A stretch of DNA of 64,000 nucleotides from Halomonas caseinilytica (GTDB lineage: Bacteria; Pseudomonadota; Gammaproteobacteria; Pseudomonadales; Halomonadaceae): NCBI RefSeq assembly GCF_001662305.1, contig NZ_BDEP01000016.1, forward strand, positions 1 through 64,000, written 5' to 3'. Both the position numbers and the translations under genes were made by a program. The notes beneath the pieces were generated by a model that saw only the letters and a list, made by a program, of their open reading frames with translations, ran no database searches and was not told the origin of the DNA. The stretch's first letter is position 1, and every line of letters begins with the position of its first letter. Positions 18,001 to 24,276 of this stretch are shown here, piece by piece.

Positions 18001-18145
18001 CGCGGATGGTGATCTCCGGGTCTTCCCGAGCAGGCATGGCGAAATAGCTGAAGATGCCGTAGAGCATGGCCACCACGGTGGCCAGGTAGAGAACGGGACG
18101 GCGTCGATGGGCGAGCTGGCTGAGGTTCATGGAGGCCCTGGTCAT
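15035..18145 (-). CDS. RND efflux permease (inner-membrane pump)
   Basis: A 1036-residue resistance-nodulation-division permease, the proton-driven inner-membrane pump of a tripartite efflux complex. It shows the usual layout of 12 transmembrane helices with two large periplasmic loops. Diagnostic segments are MPAREDPEITIREALVTTAYPG near the N-terminus (residues about 36-57), GLLVDNAIVIAEDFKTR in the TM4 region with the proton-relay Asp, and SLAGIIINNAIVLIDRID in the second half. The start at ATG 18145 is chosen because it follows the adaptor stop by 7 nt; ATG 18130 is also possible. No outer-membrane channel gene is nearby, so a TolC-like protein encoded elsewhere would be needed. Confidence 0.92.
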   Translation of the reverse strand: MTRASMNLSQLAHRRRPVLYLATVVAMLYGIFSYFAMPAREDPEITIREALVTTAYPGLPAEQVEQNISKPLEESIRAIGEVERIRSTSMRGRSILHVEIKDRYFNLEQIWDELRKKVEAATPKLPEGTQDPVINDDFGDVAVVTAALTADDFPQADQQEIAEHIRAALYGVEGTKQVELLGVQEQRVFIDIAEARLAELDLSPSELASQIQGRNIYPPGGVLDSGEQRLALEVTGEFKSLDALGNTEIQLPEGGTLRLRDLGEIQRGYEDPANRTAYFNGKPAIVFAISMLEGESVLDYGHSIEARLDELRETLPAGYDLDIMTFQPEQVANAVYGVTSSVMQTLVIVLAVVVLFLGLRTGLIVGSIIPAVMLVTLAIMGLTEMTLQRASLATLVIALGLLVDNAIVIAEDFKTRLEAGATRDQALSETGGELAMPLFSSTLTTILVFLPLMLAEHVAGEYTRSISIVIAITLLSSWFLSLTVTPALCHRFLKLPSVARDDTAPSLSDRLFRWMSERYARLLRRVLHHRAIFLVIMGLAMVGGVAMMQLVPQKFFPDSDRSQVLVTIDFPSDIAANATDRRVSELSEALLEAPSLRDDLTSVAAYSGFGGPRFVLSLTPIDPAPNKGFMVLNVADRDRVDDVIHDTRHYLATHYPDISPQVTRMFLGPSDSSLLQVQVKGPDRETLFSAAKRVESILAGVEGALDIRQSWEARIPSLTIDVDQARARNAGITSEDVAQSLSGAIDGYHLSHYREGDDIIPVMMRYDERQRASIERLESLTVYPVEAAGEGVLLNQIADVRLDNGYYRIDRENLVRTITIEGRNRHFTAEDMVSRVEPALRALEDELPPGHWIEFDGVVKESAEGQAALQANLPLCLGLIFILLVAQFNSFKRPLLIVATIPLVIVGVALGLLATRADFGFMVMLGLYSLAGIIINNAIVLIDRIDIERRTLAPETSARDAVVRASARRLRPILMSAITTVLGFLPLIIGHDPLFYGMAAAMAFGLGVGTIMSLGVVPVLYTLFFGIDTTERNGAT

Positions 18146-18152
18146 GGTCGCA

Positions 18153-19277
18153 TCAGTTATAGCGTTCCGGACCCTGGCCAAGCAGGCTCACGGTCTGGCC
18201 CGGATCGACGAATTCGGTGCCCCTGGCGACGATCCGGTCGCCCGGGGCCAACTCGCCGCGCACCTTGGCGTGCCCCTCGCCGATGTCGACCACCGCCACC
18301 TCGACGCTTTCCAGGCGCTCGTCCTCGTCGATGCGCAGGACGTGAGTGCGTTGATCGTCGTCATAGACCAGGGCGGTAAGGGGAATGGGCAGAACGGAGG
18401 CGTCGCGAGCGGAACCGGCCAGCGATAGCTCGACCTCGGCGGTCATGCCGGCGTGTATCCCCTTGGGTGGCTCATCCAGGGCCAGGATGACGGGATAGTT
18501 GTTGGACGAGCGAGGCTGGGTGCCCAGCTGGGTGAGCGTGGCCGGGGCCGTGATGCCGCCCAGGGCGGGGAAGCTGACCTTGTGGTTGGAGCCGGTCGAG
18601 AGGGCATCGATGAGGGTCTCGGGCACACTGGTTTCCACCTCGAAGCCTTCTCGGTCGGAGATGACCTCGAGAATGGCCTGGTTAGCGGCGACCCGCTCCG
18701 ATGGCTCGGCCTGGCGCGCGCTGACCGAGCCATCGAAGGGCGCGGTCAAGGTCGTCTGCGCGAGATCGCGCTCGGCAAGCTCCAGGGCGGCGACCGCCGA
18801 GGCGTGGCGTGATTCGGCGGTGTCCAGCCCCGCTCGGGCAGTATCAAGCTGTGTATCGCTGACGTAGCCCTTCTCGGCGAGGCTCGATTGGCGCTGGTAG
18901 TCCTGGCGCTTCTCGATCAAGGAGGCCTCGGCCTCGCGTGCCTCGGCGCGACGCTGCTGTGCCACTAGACGATAGCGCTCGTCATCGAGGGTCGCCAGGG
19001 GCTCGCCAGCATTGAAAGGGTCGCCCACGTCGACCGCGACACGCTCTAGCTTGCCGGCGATCTCGAAGCTCAAGGTAGTGTGTTCGGCGGCCTTGACCCG
19101 GCCCGAAAGGCGGCTGATGTCGGTGGCGTTGCCGGCCTGGACCACGTGACTGTCCACCACGGTCGGTATCTCGGTGGCGGATGAAGTGTCCGGTGAACAA
19201 CCGGTCAGCAGCAAGGCGAGACCGGCGAGTCCGCACAGGAGCGTGGCAAGGGCCGACGGTCGATGCGTGGGGGGCAT
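18153..19277 (-). CDS. RND periplasmic adaptor lipoprotein (HlyD/MFP family)
   Basis: A 374-residue membrane fusion protein that links the RND pump to an outer-membrane channel. A lipoprotein signal ends in LLTGC with Cys27 as the lipid-attached residue. Then come a barrel-sandwich segment (SGRVKAAEHTTLSFEIAGKL), a helical hairpin of about 100-190, and the return of the lipoyl-like strand (APFDGSVSARQAEPSERV). Start ATG 19277 has GAGGA 8 nt upstream; an ATG-like start further out (19307) lacks support. It is the first gene of the efflux operon, and the predicted promoter and operator lie about 60-90 nt upstream. Confidence 0.92.
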   Translation of the reverse strand: MPPTHRPSALATLLCGLAGLALLLTGCSPDTSSATEIPTVVDSHVVQAGNATDISRLSGRVKAAEHTTLSFEIAGKLERVAVDVGDPFNAGEPLATLDDERYRLVAQQRRAEAREAEASLIEKRQDYQRQSSLAEKGYVSDTQLDTARAGLDTAESRHASAVAALELAERDLAQTTLTAPFDGSVSARQAEPSERVAANQAILEVISDREGFEVETSVPETLIDALSTGSNHKVSFPALGGITAPATLTQLGTQPRSSNNYPVILALDEPPKGIHAGMTAEVELSLAGSARDASVLPIPLTALVYDDDQRTHVLRIDEDERLESVEVAVVDIGEGHAKVRGELAPGDRIVARGTEFVDPGQTVSLLGQGPERYN

Positions 19278-19337
19278 GGTAGCGATCCTCGAGAGTGAAA
19301 CGGTCAAACGCCGTCAAGGCGGCCGACGTCTCGAGGT

Positions 19338-19366
19338 AGTGTATTAATCAAATGATTAAATCGCAA
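19338..19366 (-). promoter_or_regulatory. Promoter of the RND operon with TetR-type operator
   Basis: On the minus strand TTGCGA (19361-19366) and TACACT (19338-19343) are separated by exactly 17 nt, giving 4/6 matches to both -35 and -10 consensus hexamers. The spacer is filled by the perfect inverted repeat TTAATCA-TT-TGATTAA (19344-19359). A repressor bound there would block RNA polymerase, and the TetR gene in the same operon is the natural candidate. The stretch is also much richer in A and T than its surroundings. Confidence 0.6.
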
Positions 19367-19427
19367 GAAACAAAAGACTGCGGAAGTCCCCGCCAGACTC
19401 CGGTCGTTATCTCGGGGCGTCGGTATG

Positions 19428-19544
19428 TCAGCTGTCTTCCAGCTTCCGGTAGTGCCCAGGCACCGTGACACGGTCGCCATTGGGGGTTTGGCGCACGTGC
19501 GTGGGGACGTAGACGCGCTTGATGACGCTCTTGCGCTCACTCAT
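19428..19544 (-). CDS. 38-residue basic protein with VPTHVR / VPGHYRK motif
   Basis: A very short but credible gene. It encodes 38 residues with a strong ribosome binding site, AAGGAGG, 6 nt before ATG 19544 and a TGA stop at 19428-19430. The protein is basic and contains the repeated pattern V-Y-V-P-x-H-V-R ... V-P-G-H-Y-R-K, a style found in many short bacterial proteins with alternating Val/His/Arg motifs whose function is not known. No signal peptide or membrane span. It faces away from the SDR gene at 19779. I would not assign a function. Confidence 0.6.
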   Translation of the reverse strand: MSERKSVIKRVYVPTHVRQTPNGDRVTVPGHYRKLEDS

Positions 19545-19605
19545 GAGAACCTCCTTGCTTGCCATCAACGCCATGCTTCGACCGTACATTAGCCATAAAA
19601 GCGGG

Positions 19606-19626
19606 TGAGAATCAATATTGTTCTGA
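19606..19626. promoter_or_regulatory. Weak Fur-box-like sequence
   Basis: TGAGAATCAATATTGTTCTGA lies between the 38-residue gene and the SDR gene in an AT-rich patch; it is split here as TGAGAAT-C-AATATTG followed by TTCTGA. It partly matches the 7-1-7 Fur consensus TGATAAT-n-ATTATCA, and its inner CAATATTG is a perfect palindrome. The outer arms are out of register by one base. Treat it as a candidate only. Confidence 0.2.
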
Positions 19627-19695
19627 AAAAATGGACGGTACGTTGCTCGAAAGGGCATGGCACTCGTTCATGGATTGTTGGTGATGTCTGGATGC

Positions 19696-19710
19696 TGCTG
19701 TCAGACAGCA
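19696..19710. promoter_or_regulatory. Perfect 15-bp palindrome upstream of the SDR gene
   Basis: TGCTGTC-A-GACAGCA is a perfect 7+1+7 palindrome centred 76 bp upstream of the SDR start codon. It is too tight to act well as an RNA hairpin, so a dimeric regulator site is more likely. No regulator can be named. Confidence 0.4.
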
Positions 19711-19778
19711 TGAATTATCTTGTCGGTGAGGCCTTCTAGACTCGTTACCGTCATTGTTCGGTATAGAAAGGAGGCTTC

Positions 19779-20552
19779 ATGGTGGATCGTACGCTTGACG
19801 GCAAGGTGGTCCTGATCGCTGGCGGCGCCAAGAACCTGGGAGGCCTGCTGGCGCGGGATCTCGCGGAAAACGGGGCCGGTGCGGTGGCCATTCACTACAA
19901 CAGCGATGGCACGCGCCAGGCCGCCGAGGAAACCCGGGAGGCGGTCCAGGCGCTGGGCGCCGACGCTGAGCTGTTCCAGGGCGATCTGACCCGCGCCGAT
20001 AACGTCACTTCGCTCTTCGATGCGGTGTCCAGCCGGTTCGGCAAGGTGGATATTGCCATCAACACCGTGGGCATGGTTCTCAAGAAGCCGATGCTGGAGA
20101 TCAGCGAATCCGAGTACGACGCCATGTTCGATATCAACGCGAAGAGTGCCTTCTTCTTTCTCAAGGAGGCCGGTCGCGTGCTCGAGGATCACGGCAAGAT
20201 CGTGACGCTGGTGACCTCGCTGCTCGGCGCTTTCACGCCCTACTATTCCACCTATGCCGGTGGCAAGGCGCCGGTGGAGCATTTCACGCGCGCGGCGGCC
20301 CAGGAGTTCGGCGGGCGCGGCATCTCGGTGACGGCTGTCGGTCCGGGGCCCATGGATACGCCCTTCTTCTATGGCCAGGAGGGGGAGGATGCCGTGGCCT
20401 TCCACAAGAGTGCCGCTGCCCTGTCGGCGTTCAGCAAGACGGGGCTGACGGATATCGAGGATGTGGTGCCGTTGATCCGTCACCTGGTGACCGATGGCTG
20501 GTGGATGACCGGCCAGACCTTGCTGACCAACGGCGGCTATACCACCAAGTGA
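19779..20552 (+). CDS. Short-chain dehydrogenase/reductase (SDR)
   Basis: A 257-residue classical SDR oxidoreductase. The Rossmann glycine motif is G15-G16-xxx-L20-G21 (IAGGAKNLGG), Ser147 and the Tyr159-x3-Lys163 pair (STYAGGK) form the catalytic residues, and SVTAVGPGPMDTPFF is the usual cofactor-side loop. The family normally uses NAD(P)(H), and the substrate here is unknown. A strong AAAGGAGG ribosome binding site precedes ATG 19779. It is monocistronic, ending in a GC-rich hairpin (20560-20585). The sequence resembles members acting on small alcohols or ketones but I cannot narrow it further. Confidence 0.88.
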   Translation: MVDRTLDGKVVLIAGGAKNLGGLLARDLAENGAGAVAIHYNSDGTRQAAEETREAVQALGADAELFQGDLTRADNVTSLFDAVSSRFGKVDIAINTVGMVLKKPMLEISESEYDAMFDINAKSAFFFLKEAGRVLEDHGKIVTLVTSLLGAFTPYYSTYAGGKAPVEHFTRAAAQEFGGRGISVTAVGPGPMDTPFFYGQEGEDAVAFHKSAAALSAFSKTGLTDIEDVVPLIRHLVTDGWWMTGQTLLTNGGYTTK

Positions 20553-20559
20553 GTGGCAA

Positions 20560-20585
20560 GCGGCCGGGCCGGGAGGTCCGGCCGC
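20560..20585 (+). terminator. Terminator-like hairpin after the SDR gene
   Basis: GCGGCCGG (20560-20567) pairs with CCGGCCGC (20578-20585), and the T-rich TTTCTCTCT follows within a few bases. It begins 8 nt after the SDR stop codon. Confidence 0.5.
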
Positions 20586-20670
20586 GGTGTTTCTCTCTGC
20601 CCCTTCGGTACGTCTGACAGGATTCAACGACTAGGCTGGGAGAGGTGAGGTTGGCCTTCAGGGAGGACAG

Positions 20671-20928
20671 ATGCGCACCTTGTTGATCCTGTTGATAGGC
20701 ATCGTGGCCGTATGGCTGCTCGTCCGATACTGCCCGTCGGCACACCGGCGTCCAGCGGTGGTGGCGTTCGCGCTGGTCTGGCTGGTGGCCTGTGGCTGGA
20801 ATCTCGCCATCGGCCTCTCTCATGGCTATGCACTCGGTGAGGAGCTGGCGATTCATGCCGTGCTGTTCGGCATTCCTGTCGGGCTGGCATGGTGGCGTCT
20901 CTGGCGTCGTGTGCCGCCCTCGGCTTGA
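20671..20928 (+). CDS. Small membrane protein, unknown
   Basis: An 85-residue protein that is mostly hydrophobic, with two or three predicted membrane helices (about 3-18, 29-49 and 58-74). I do not recognise the family. ATG 20671 is preceded by GGGAGGACAG, a good ribosome binding site, and codon use matches the neighbours, so I regard it as a real gene. It lies between the SDR and ltrA, on the same strand as both, and ends 55 nt before ltrA. It could belong to the ltrA transcript. Confidence 0.6.
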   Translation: MRTLLILLIGIVAVWLLVRYCPSAHRRPAVVAFALVWLVACGWNLAIGLSHGYALGEELAIHAVLFGIPVGLAWWRLWRRVPPSA

Positions 20929-20983
20929 GACGCCTCCTTGCCGACGTGTGTCATGGTCGTTTTCGCAACGAGCAGGAGTCCGC

Positions 20984-22165
20984 ATGACATCGGAACGTCC
21001 CCATCCGCTGATGCGACCTCGTGACGGACACGAGGCCGCCGTCAGCTATGTCGAACTGTTGTTCGACCTGATCTACGTCTTTGCCATCATCCAGGTCTCG
21101 CACTTCCTGCTGGATAACCTGAGCCTGCTGGGCGCGGCCCAGGCGCTGTTGCTGTGGTTCGCGGTCTGGCTGGGCTGGCAGTACAGCGGCTGGATGACCA
21201 ACTGGTTCGACCCGGACACCACGCCCATCCGGCTGGTGCTGTTCGTCACCATGGCCCTGGCCTTGATGATGGCGGCAGCGCTGCCGGAGGCGTTCAGTGA
21301 GCGGGGCCTGATATTCGCCGGTTGTTTTGCAGCGATGCAGGTGGGGCGGTCGCTGTTTATCCTGTGGAGCCTCAAGGGGCATGGCCTCGCGGACTTGACG
21401 GCGAACTATCAGCGTATCCTGGGCTGGGCATGCATCGGTGCCGTGTTCTGGCTGGCTGGCGGCCTGGCGGAGGGGACGACACGTCTCATCCTGTGGGCGC
21501 TGGCAGTGGCGTGCGAGTATGTCTCGCCCATGTTCGGCTTCCGCCTGCCGGGGCTCGGCCGGTCATACACGCGGCACTGGACCATCGAGGGCGGCCATCT
21601 GATCGAGCGTTGCGCGCTGTTCATGATCATCGCGCTGGGCGAGACGATCCTGATCACCGGCGCCACTCTGGCGGGGGCCGGCGACTGGCGCCTCGGCACC
21701 CTGCTGGCTTTCGGCGTGGCCTTCCTGGAAACCGTGGCCATGTGGTGGGTGTATTTCCGCATCGCCATTCGCGATGCCTCCCGGGTGATCACTGAATCCG
21801 ACGATCCCGGCCGGATCGGTGCCTATTTCCACTATGTCCATGTCATCATTCTGGGCAGCGTGATTCTCTGCGCGGTTGGCAGCGAGCTGGTGATCGCCCA
21901 TCCCGTCGGGCACCTGACGGCCACGGTGACGAGCGTGCTGCTGGCCGGCCCGATGGCGTTCCTGGCGGGCATGGCGATCTACAAGTTCGTCGTCTATGGA
22001 CGGCCACCGTTGTCGCATCTGGTCGGGCTGGTGTTGATGCCCGCACTGCTGCTGCCCCTGACGGCATCCCACAGTGCGCTGCTGATGCAGGGGGGCAGCG
22101 CCATGCTGTTGTTGGGCGTGGGGTGCTGGGAAATGCTGTCGCGTCAGGGCGTGCTGCGGATCTGA
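20984..22165 (+). CDS. ltrA: Low temperature requirement protein A (LtrA) family membrane protein
   Basis: A 393-residue inner-membrane protein with about ten helices. The N-terminal signature EAAVSYVELLFDLIYVFAI is diagnostic of the LtrA family, first linked to growth at low temperature in Listeria; its molecular role is unknown. Further family segments are GWQYSGWMTNWFDPD and RCALFMIIALGETIL. ATG 20984, 8 nt after GCAGGAG, is the best start; upstream in-frame codons overlap the preceding small gene. The LysR gene follows after 5 nt and may be cotranscribed. Confidence 0.87.
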   Translation: MTSERPHPLMRPRDGHEAAVSYVELLFDLIYVFAIIQVSHFLLDNLSLLGAAQALLLWFAVWLGWQYSGWMTNWFDPDTTPIRLVLFVTMALALMMAAALPEAFSERGLIFAGCFAAMQVGRSLFILWSLKGHGLADLTANYQRILGWACIGAVFWLAGGLAEGTTRLILWALAVACEYVSPMFGFRLPGLGRSYTRHWTIEGGHLIERCALFMIIALGETILITGATLAGAGDWRLGTLLAFGVAFLETVAMWWVYFRIAIRDASRVITESDDPGRIGAYFHYVHVIILGSVILCAVGSELVIAHPVGHLTATVTSVLLAGPMAFLAGMAIYKFVVYGRPPLSHLVGLVLMPALLLPLTASHSALLMQGGSAMLLLGVGCWEMLSRQGVLRI

Positions 22166-22170
22166 CCGCC

Positions 22171-23091
22171 ATGGATAGAATCGATCAGTGGCAGGCCTTC
22201 ATCAGGGTGGCAGAGATGGGCAGCTTCACTCGGGCCGCCGCGGCGCTGGCCTGGCCTCGGGCGACCGTGTCGCTTGCCGTGCGGCGTCTCGAGGAAACGC
22301 TCGGTGTGCGGCTGCTGCACCGCACGACGCGCAAGGTGCGGCTGACGCCGGACGGTGAACGTTTCCTGCAGCGAGCCAGGACCCTGGTGGCGGAAGCGGA
22401 AGAGCTCGAACGCTTGTTCCGGCTACCGAGCGAGGAAGTGTCGGGGAGGCTGGTCGTCGATGTGCCGAGCCGCGTGGCCAGGCGACTCGTCGCGCCGGCG
22501 CTGGGGCAGTTGCTGGAACGGTATCCGCGCTTGCAGGTGGTGCTGGGGGCCTCGGATCGCCATGTCGATCTGGTGGCCGAGGGGGTCGATTGTGTCGTGC
22601 GTTTCGGTCCTCTGCAGGACAGTGATCTGGTCGCGCGCCGGCTGGGTCGGGTCGCCCTGGTCAACTGCGCCAGTCCCGACTATCTGAGACGCCACGGCAT
22701 GCCGCGCCAGGTCGACGACCTTGCCGCGGGGCATCTCATGGTGGGCTACGCCTCGCCGCATAGTGGGCGCGAGCAGGGCTTCGAGGTGGTCGAGCATGGA
22801 CAGGTTCGGGATATCGAGCTGGCAAGTCGGGTCGTAGTCAACAACGCCGAGAACTACATCGCCTGCTGCCGAGCCGGGCTCGGTCTCATCCAGGTGCCGC
22901 GCTTCGATATCGATGACTTGCTGCAAAGCGGCGAGCTGGTCGAAGTGTTACCCCAGCACCGGGCCGATGGCATGGAGGTCTCGCTGCTGTATCCGCATCG
23001 TCGGCACCGCGCGGTGCGTGTCGATGTCTTCATGGACTGGTTCGCTGCCATGATGGCGCCGTATCTCGAGACCTCCCTGCCGCGCGGCTAG
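22171..23091 (+). CDS. LysR-family transcriptional regulator
   Basis: A 306-residue LysR regulator of the short-helix-turn-helix type found near DsdC/CrgA-like members. The winged helix covers residues about 1-60 (AFIRVAEMGSFTRAAAALAW, then LLHRTTRKVRLTPDG), and a periplasmic-binding-protein-like effector domain follows. ATG 22171 is chosen because the MDRIDQWQAF start fits family length. It begins 5 nt after ltrA, whose expression it may accompany. Its TAG stop is shared on the opposite strand with the stop of ada through the palindrome CTAG (23088-23091). The target and ligand are unknown. Confidence 0.87.
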   Translation: MDRIDQWQAFIRVAEMGSFTRAAAALAWPRATVSLAVRRLEETLGVRLLHRTTRKVRLTPDGERFLQRARTLVAEAEELERLFRLPSEEVSGRLVVDVPSRVARRLVAPALGQLLERYPRLQVVLGASDRHVDLVAEGVDCVVRFGPLQDSDLVARRLGRVALVNCASPDYLRRHGMPRQVDDLAAGHLMVGYASPHSGREQGFEVVEHGQVRDIELASRVVVNNAENYIACCRAGLGLIQVPRFDIDDLLQSGELVEVLPQHRADGMEVSLLYPHRRHRAVRVDVFMDWFAAMMAPYLETSLPRG

Positions 23092-24164
23092 TTGGCCTCC
23101 CGTTCCAGTAGGGCTCGCTTGCGTTCGACGCCCCAGCGATAGCCGGAGAGCTCGCCGTCCTGGCGTACGATCCGATGGCAGGGAATCGCCACGGCCAAGG
23201 GGTTGGCCGCGCAGGCTCGAGCGACGGCTCGGGCGGCGGAGGGCGAGCCGATGCGCTCGGCAATCTCGGCGTAGCTTGCAGTGGTGCCGGCGGGAATCTC
23301 GCGCAGGGCCTGCCAGACGCGTTGCTGGAACGCCGTGCCGCGAATGTCCAGGGGCAGTTCGGTGCCCAGGGTGGGATCGTCGATCAGGCCGATCACCCGA
23401 GCAACCCAGTCCTCGAAGTCATCCGCGCCGGCACAGAGCTTGGCCTGTGGAAAGCGGTCCTGGAGGTCGCGGGCCAGGCTGTCGGGATCGTCGCCCAGCA
23501 GGATGGCGCAGATGCCGCGCGGGCTGCATGCCACCAGCACCGCCCCCAGCGAACATTCGCCGACGGCGAAGCGGATGACGGTGTCCGGGCCGCCGCGCTG
23601 GTAGGTCGTCGGCGTCATGCCGAGCATGGCATCGGCGTTTTCGTAGAAGCGGCCGCTGGAGCGGAATCCGGCGCCATGGATAGCCTGGGTGATGTCCATG
23701 CCCGGATCGCTCAACGCTTCGCGTACCCGGCGTGCCTGGTGCGCCCTGGCATAGGCTCGAGGCGTGAGGCCGGTGACGGCCTTGAAGCGATGGTGCAGGT
23801 AGGAAGGGCTCAAGCCGACCCGTTCCGCAAGCTCGAGCAGCCCGAGCGGCTCGTCGGCCTGCTCGATGATCCGGCAGACCCGCTCGACGAGTGCGGTGAC
23901 CGGGGTGTTGGCCGAAGCGGCGTTCGGCGCACAACGCTTGCAGGGGCGATAGCCCGCCGCTTCGGCGTCTTGCGGGCTGTCGTGGAAGGAGACGTTTTCC
24001 GGTTTTGCCCGGCGCGATGGACAGGAGGGGCGGCAATAGACGCCGGTGGTCAGCACCGCGTAGACGAAGCGGCCGTCTGCCGAGGCGTCGCGTTGCACGA
24101 CCGCCTGCCAGCGGCGGTCGCGTTCGGTGTCGATGGGACGCTGTGGTGCCATGATGAGATTCAT
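23088..24164 (-). CDS. ada: Ada: methylation-response regulator and O6-methylguanine-DNA methyltransferase
   Basis: A 358-residue bifunctional Ada protein. The N-terminal domain has the four zinc-binding cysteines Cys44, Cys48, Cys75 and Cys78, spaced as in E. coli Ada, where the first also accepts methyl groups from phosphotriesters. An AraC-type helix-turn-helix follows (about 90-185), and the C-terminal methyltransferase domain carries the acceptor Cys329 in AIPCHRIV. It repairs alkylated DNA and, once methylated, activates alkylation-response genes. The start is ATG 24164, directly after AAAGGA-CACCGGG. That ribosome binding site is inside one arm of a perfect inverted repeat. Confidence 0.93.
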   Translation of the reverse strand: MNLIMAPQRPIDTERDRRWQAVVQRDASADGRFVYAVLTTGVYCRPSCPSRRAKPENVSFHDSPQDAEAAGYRPCKRCAPNAASANTPVTALVERVCRIIEQADEPLGLLELAERVGLSPSYLHHRFKAVTGLTPRAYARAHQARRVREALSDPGMDITQAIHGAGFRSSGRFYENADAMLGMTPTTYQRGGPDTVIRFAVGECSLGAVLVACSPRGICAILLGDDPDSLARDLQDRFPQAKLCAGADDFEDWVARVIGLIDDPTLGTELPLDIRGTAFQQRVWQALREIPAGTTASYAEIAERIGSPSAARAVARACAANPLAVAIPCHRIVRQDGELSGYRWGVERKRALLEREAN

Positions 24165-24212
24165 CCCGGTGTCCTTTCATTGTGGGCCATGTGTCGAGTA
24201 AAGGACACCGGG
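24165..24212 (-). promoter_or_regulatory. 13-bp perfect inverted repeat in the ada leader, one arm containing the SD
   Basis: Read on the minus strand, CCCGGTGTCCTTT (24212-24200), a 22-nt spacer and AAAGGACACCGGG (24177-24165) are directly followed by the ada ATG. The arms are perfectly complementary over 13 bp. The second arm contains the AAAGGA ribosome binding site, so an RNA hairpin would hide it. As DNA, each arm contains AAAGGACA, 6/8 like the E. coli Ada box AAAGCGCA, so an Ada operator is an alternative. Confidence 0.6.
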
Positions 24213-24276
24213 AAGGGTGGCGCACTCCGCTGCTGGCTTTGCAATCTCACCCAGCGAAGCGTGCCGGGTCGTGCGG

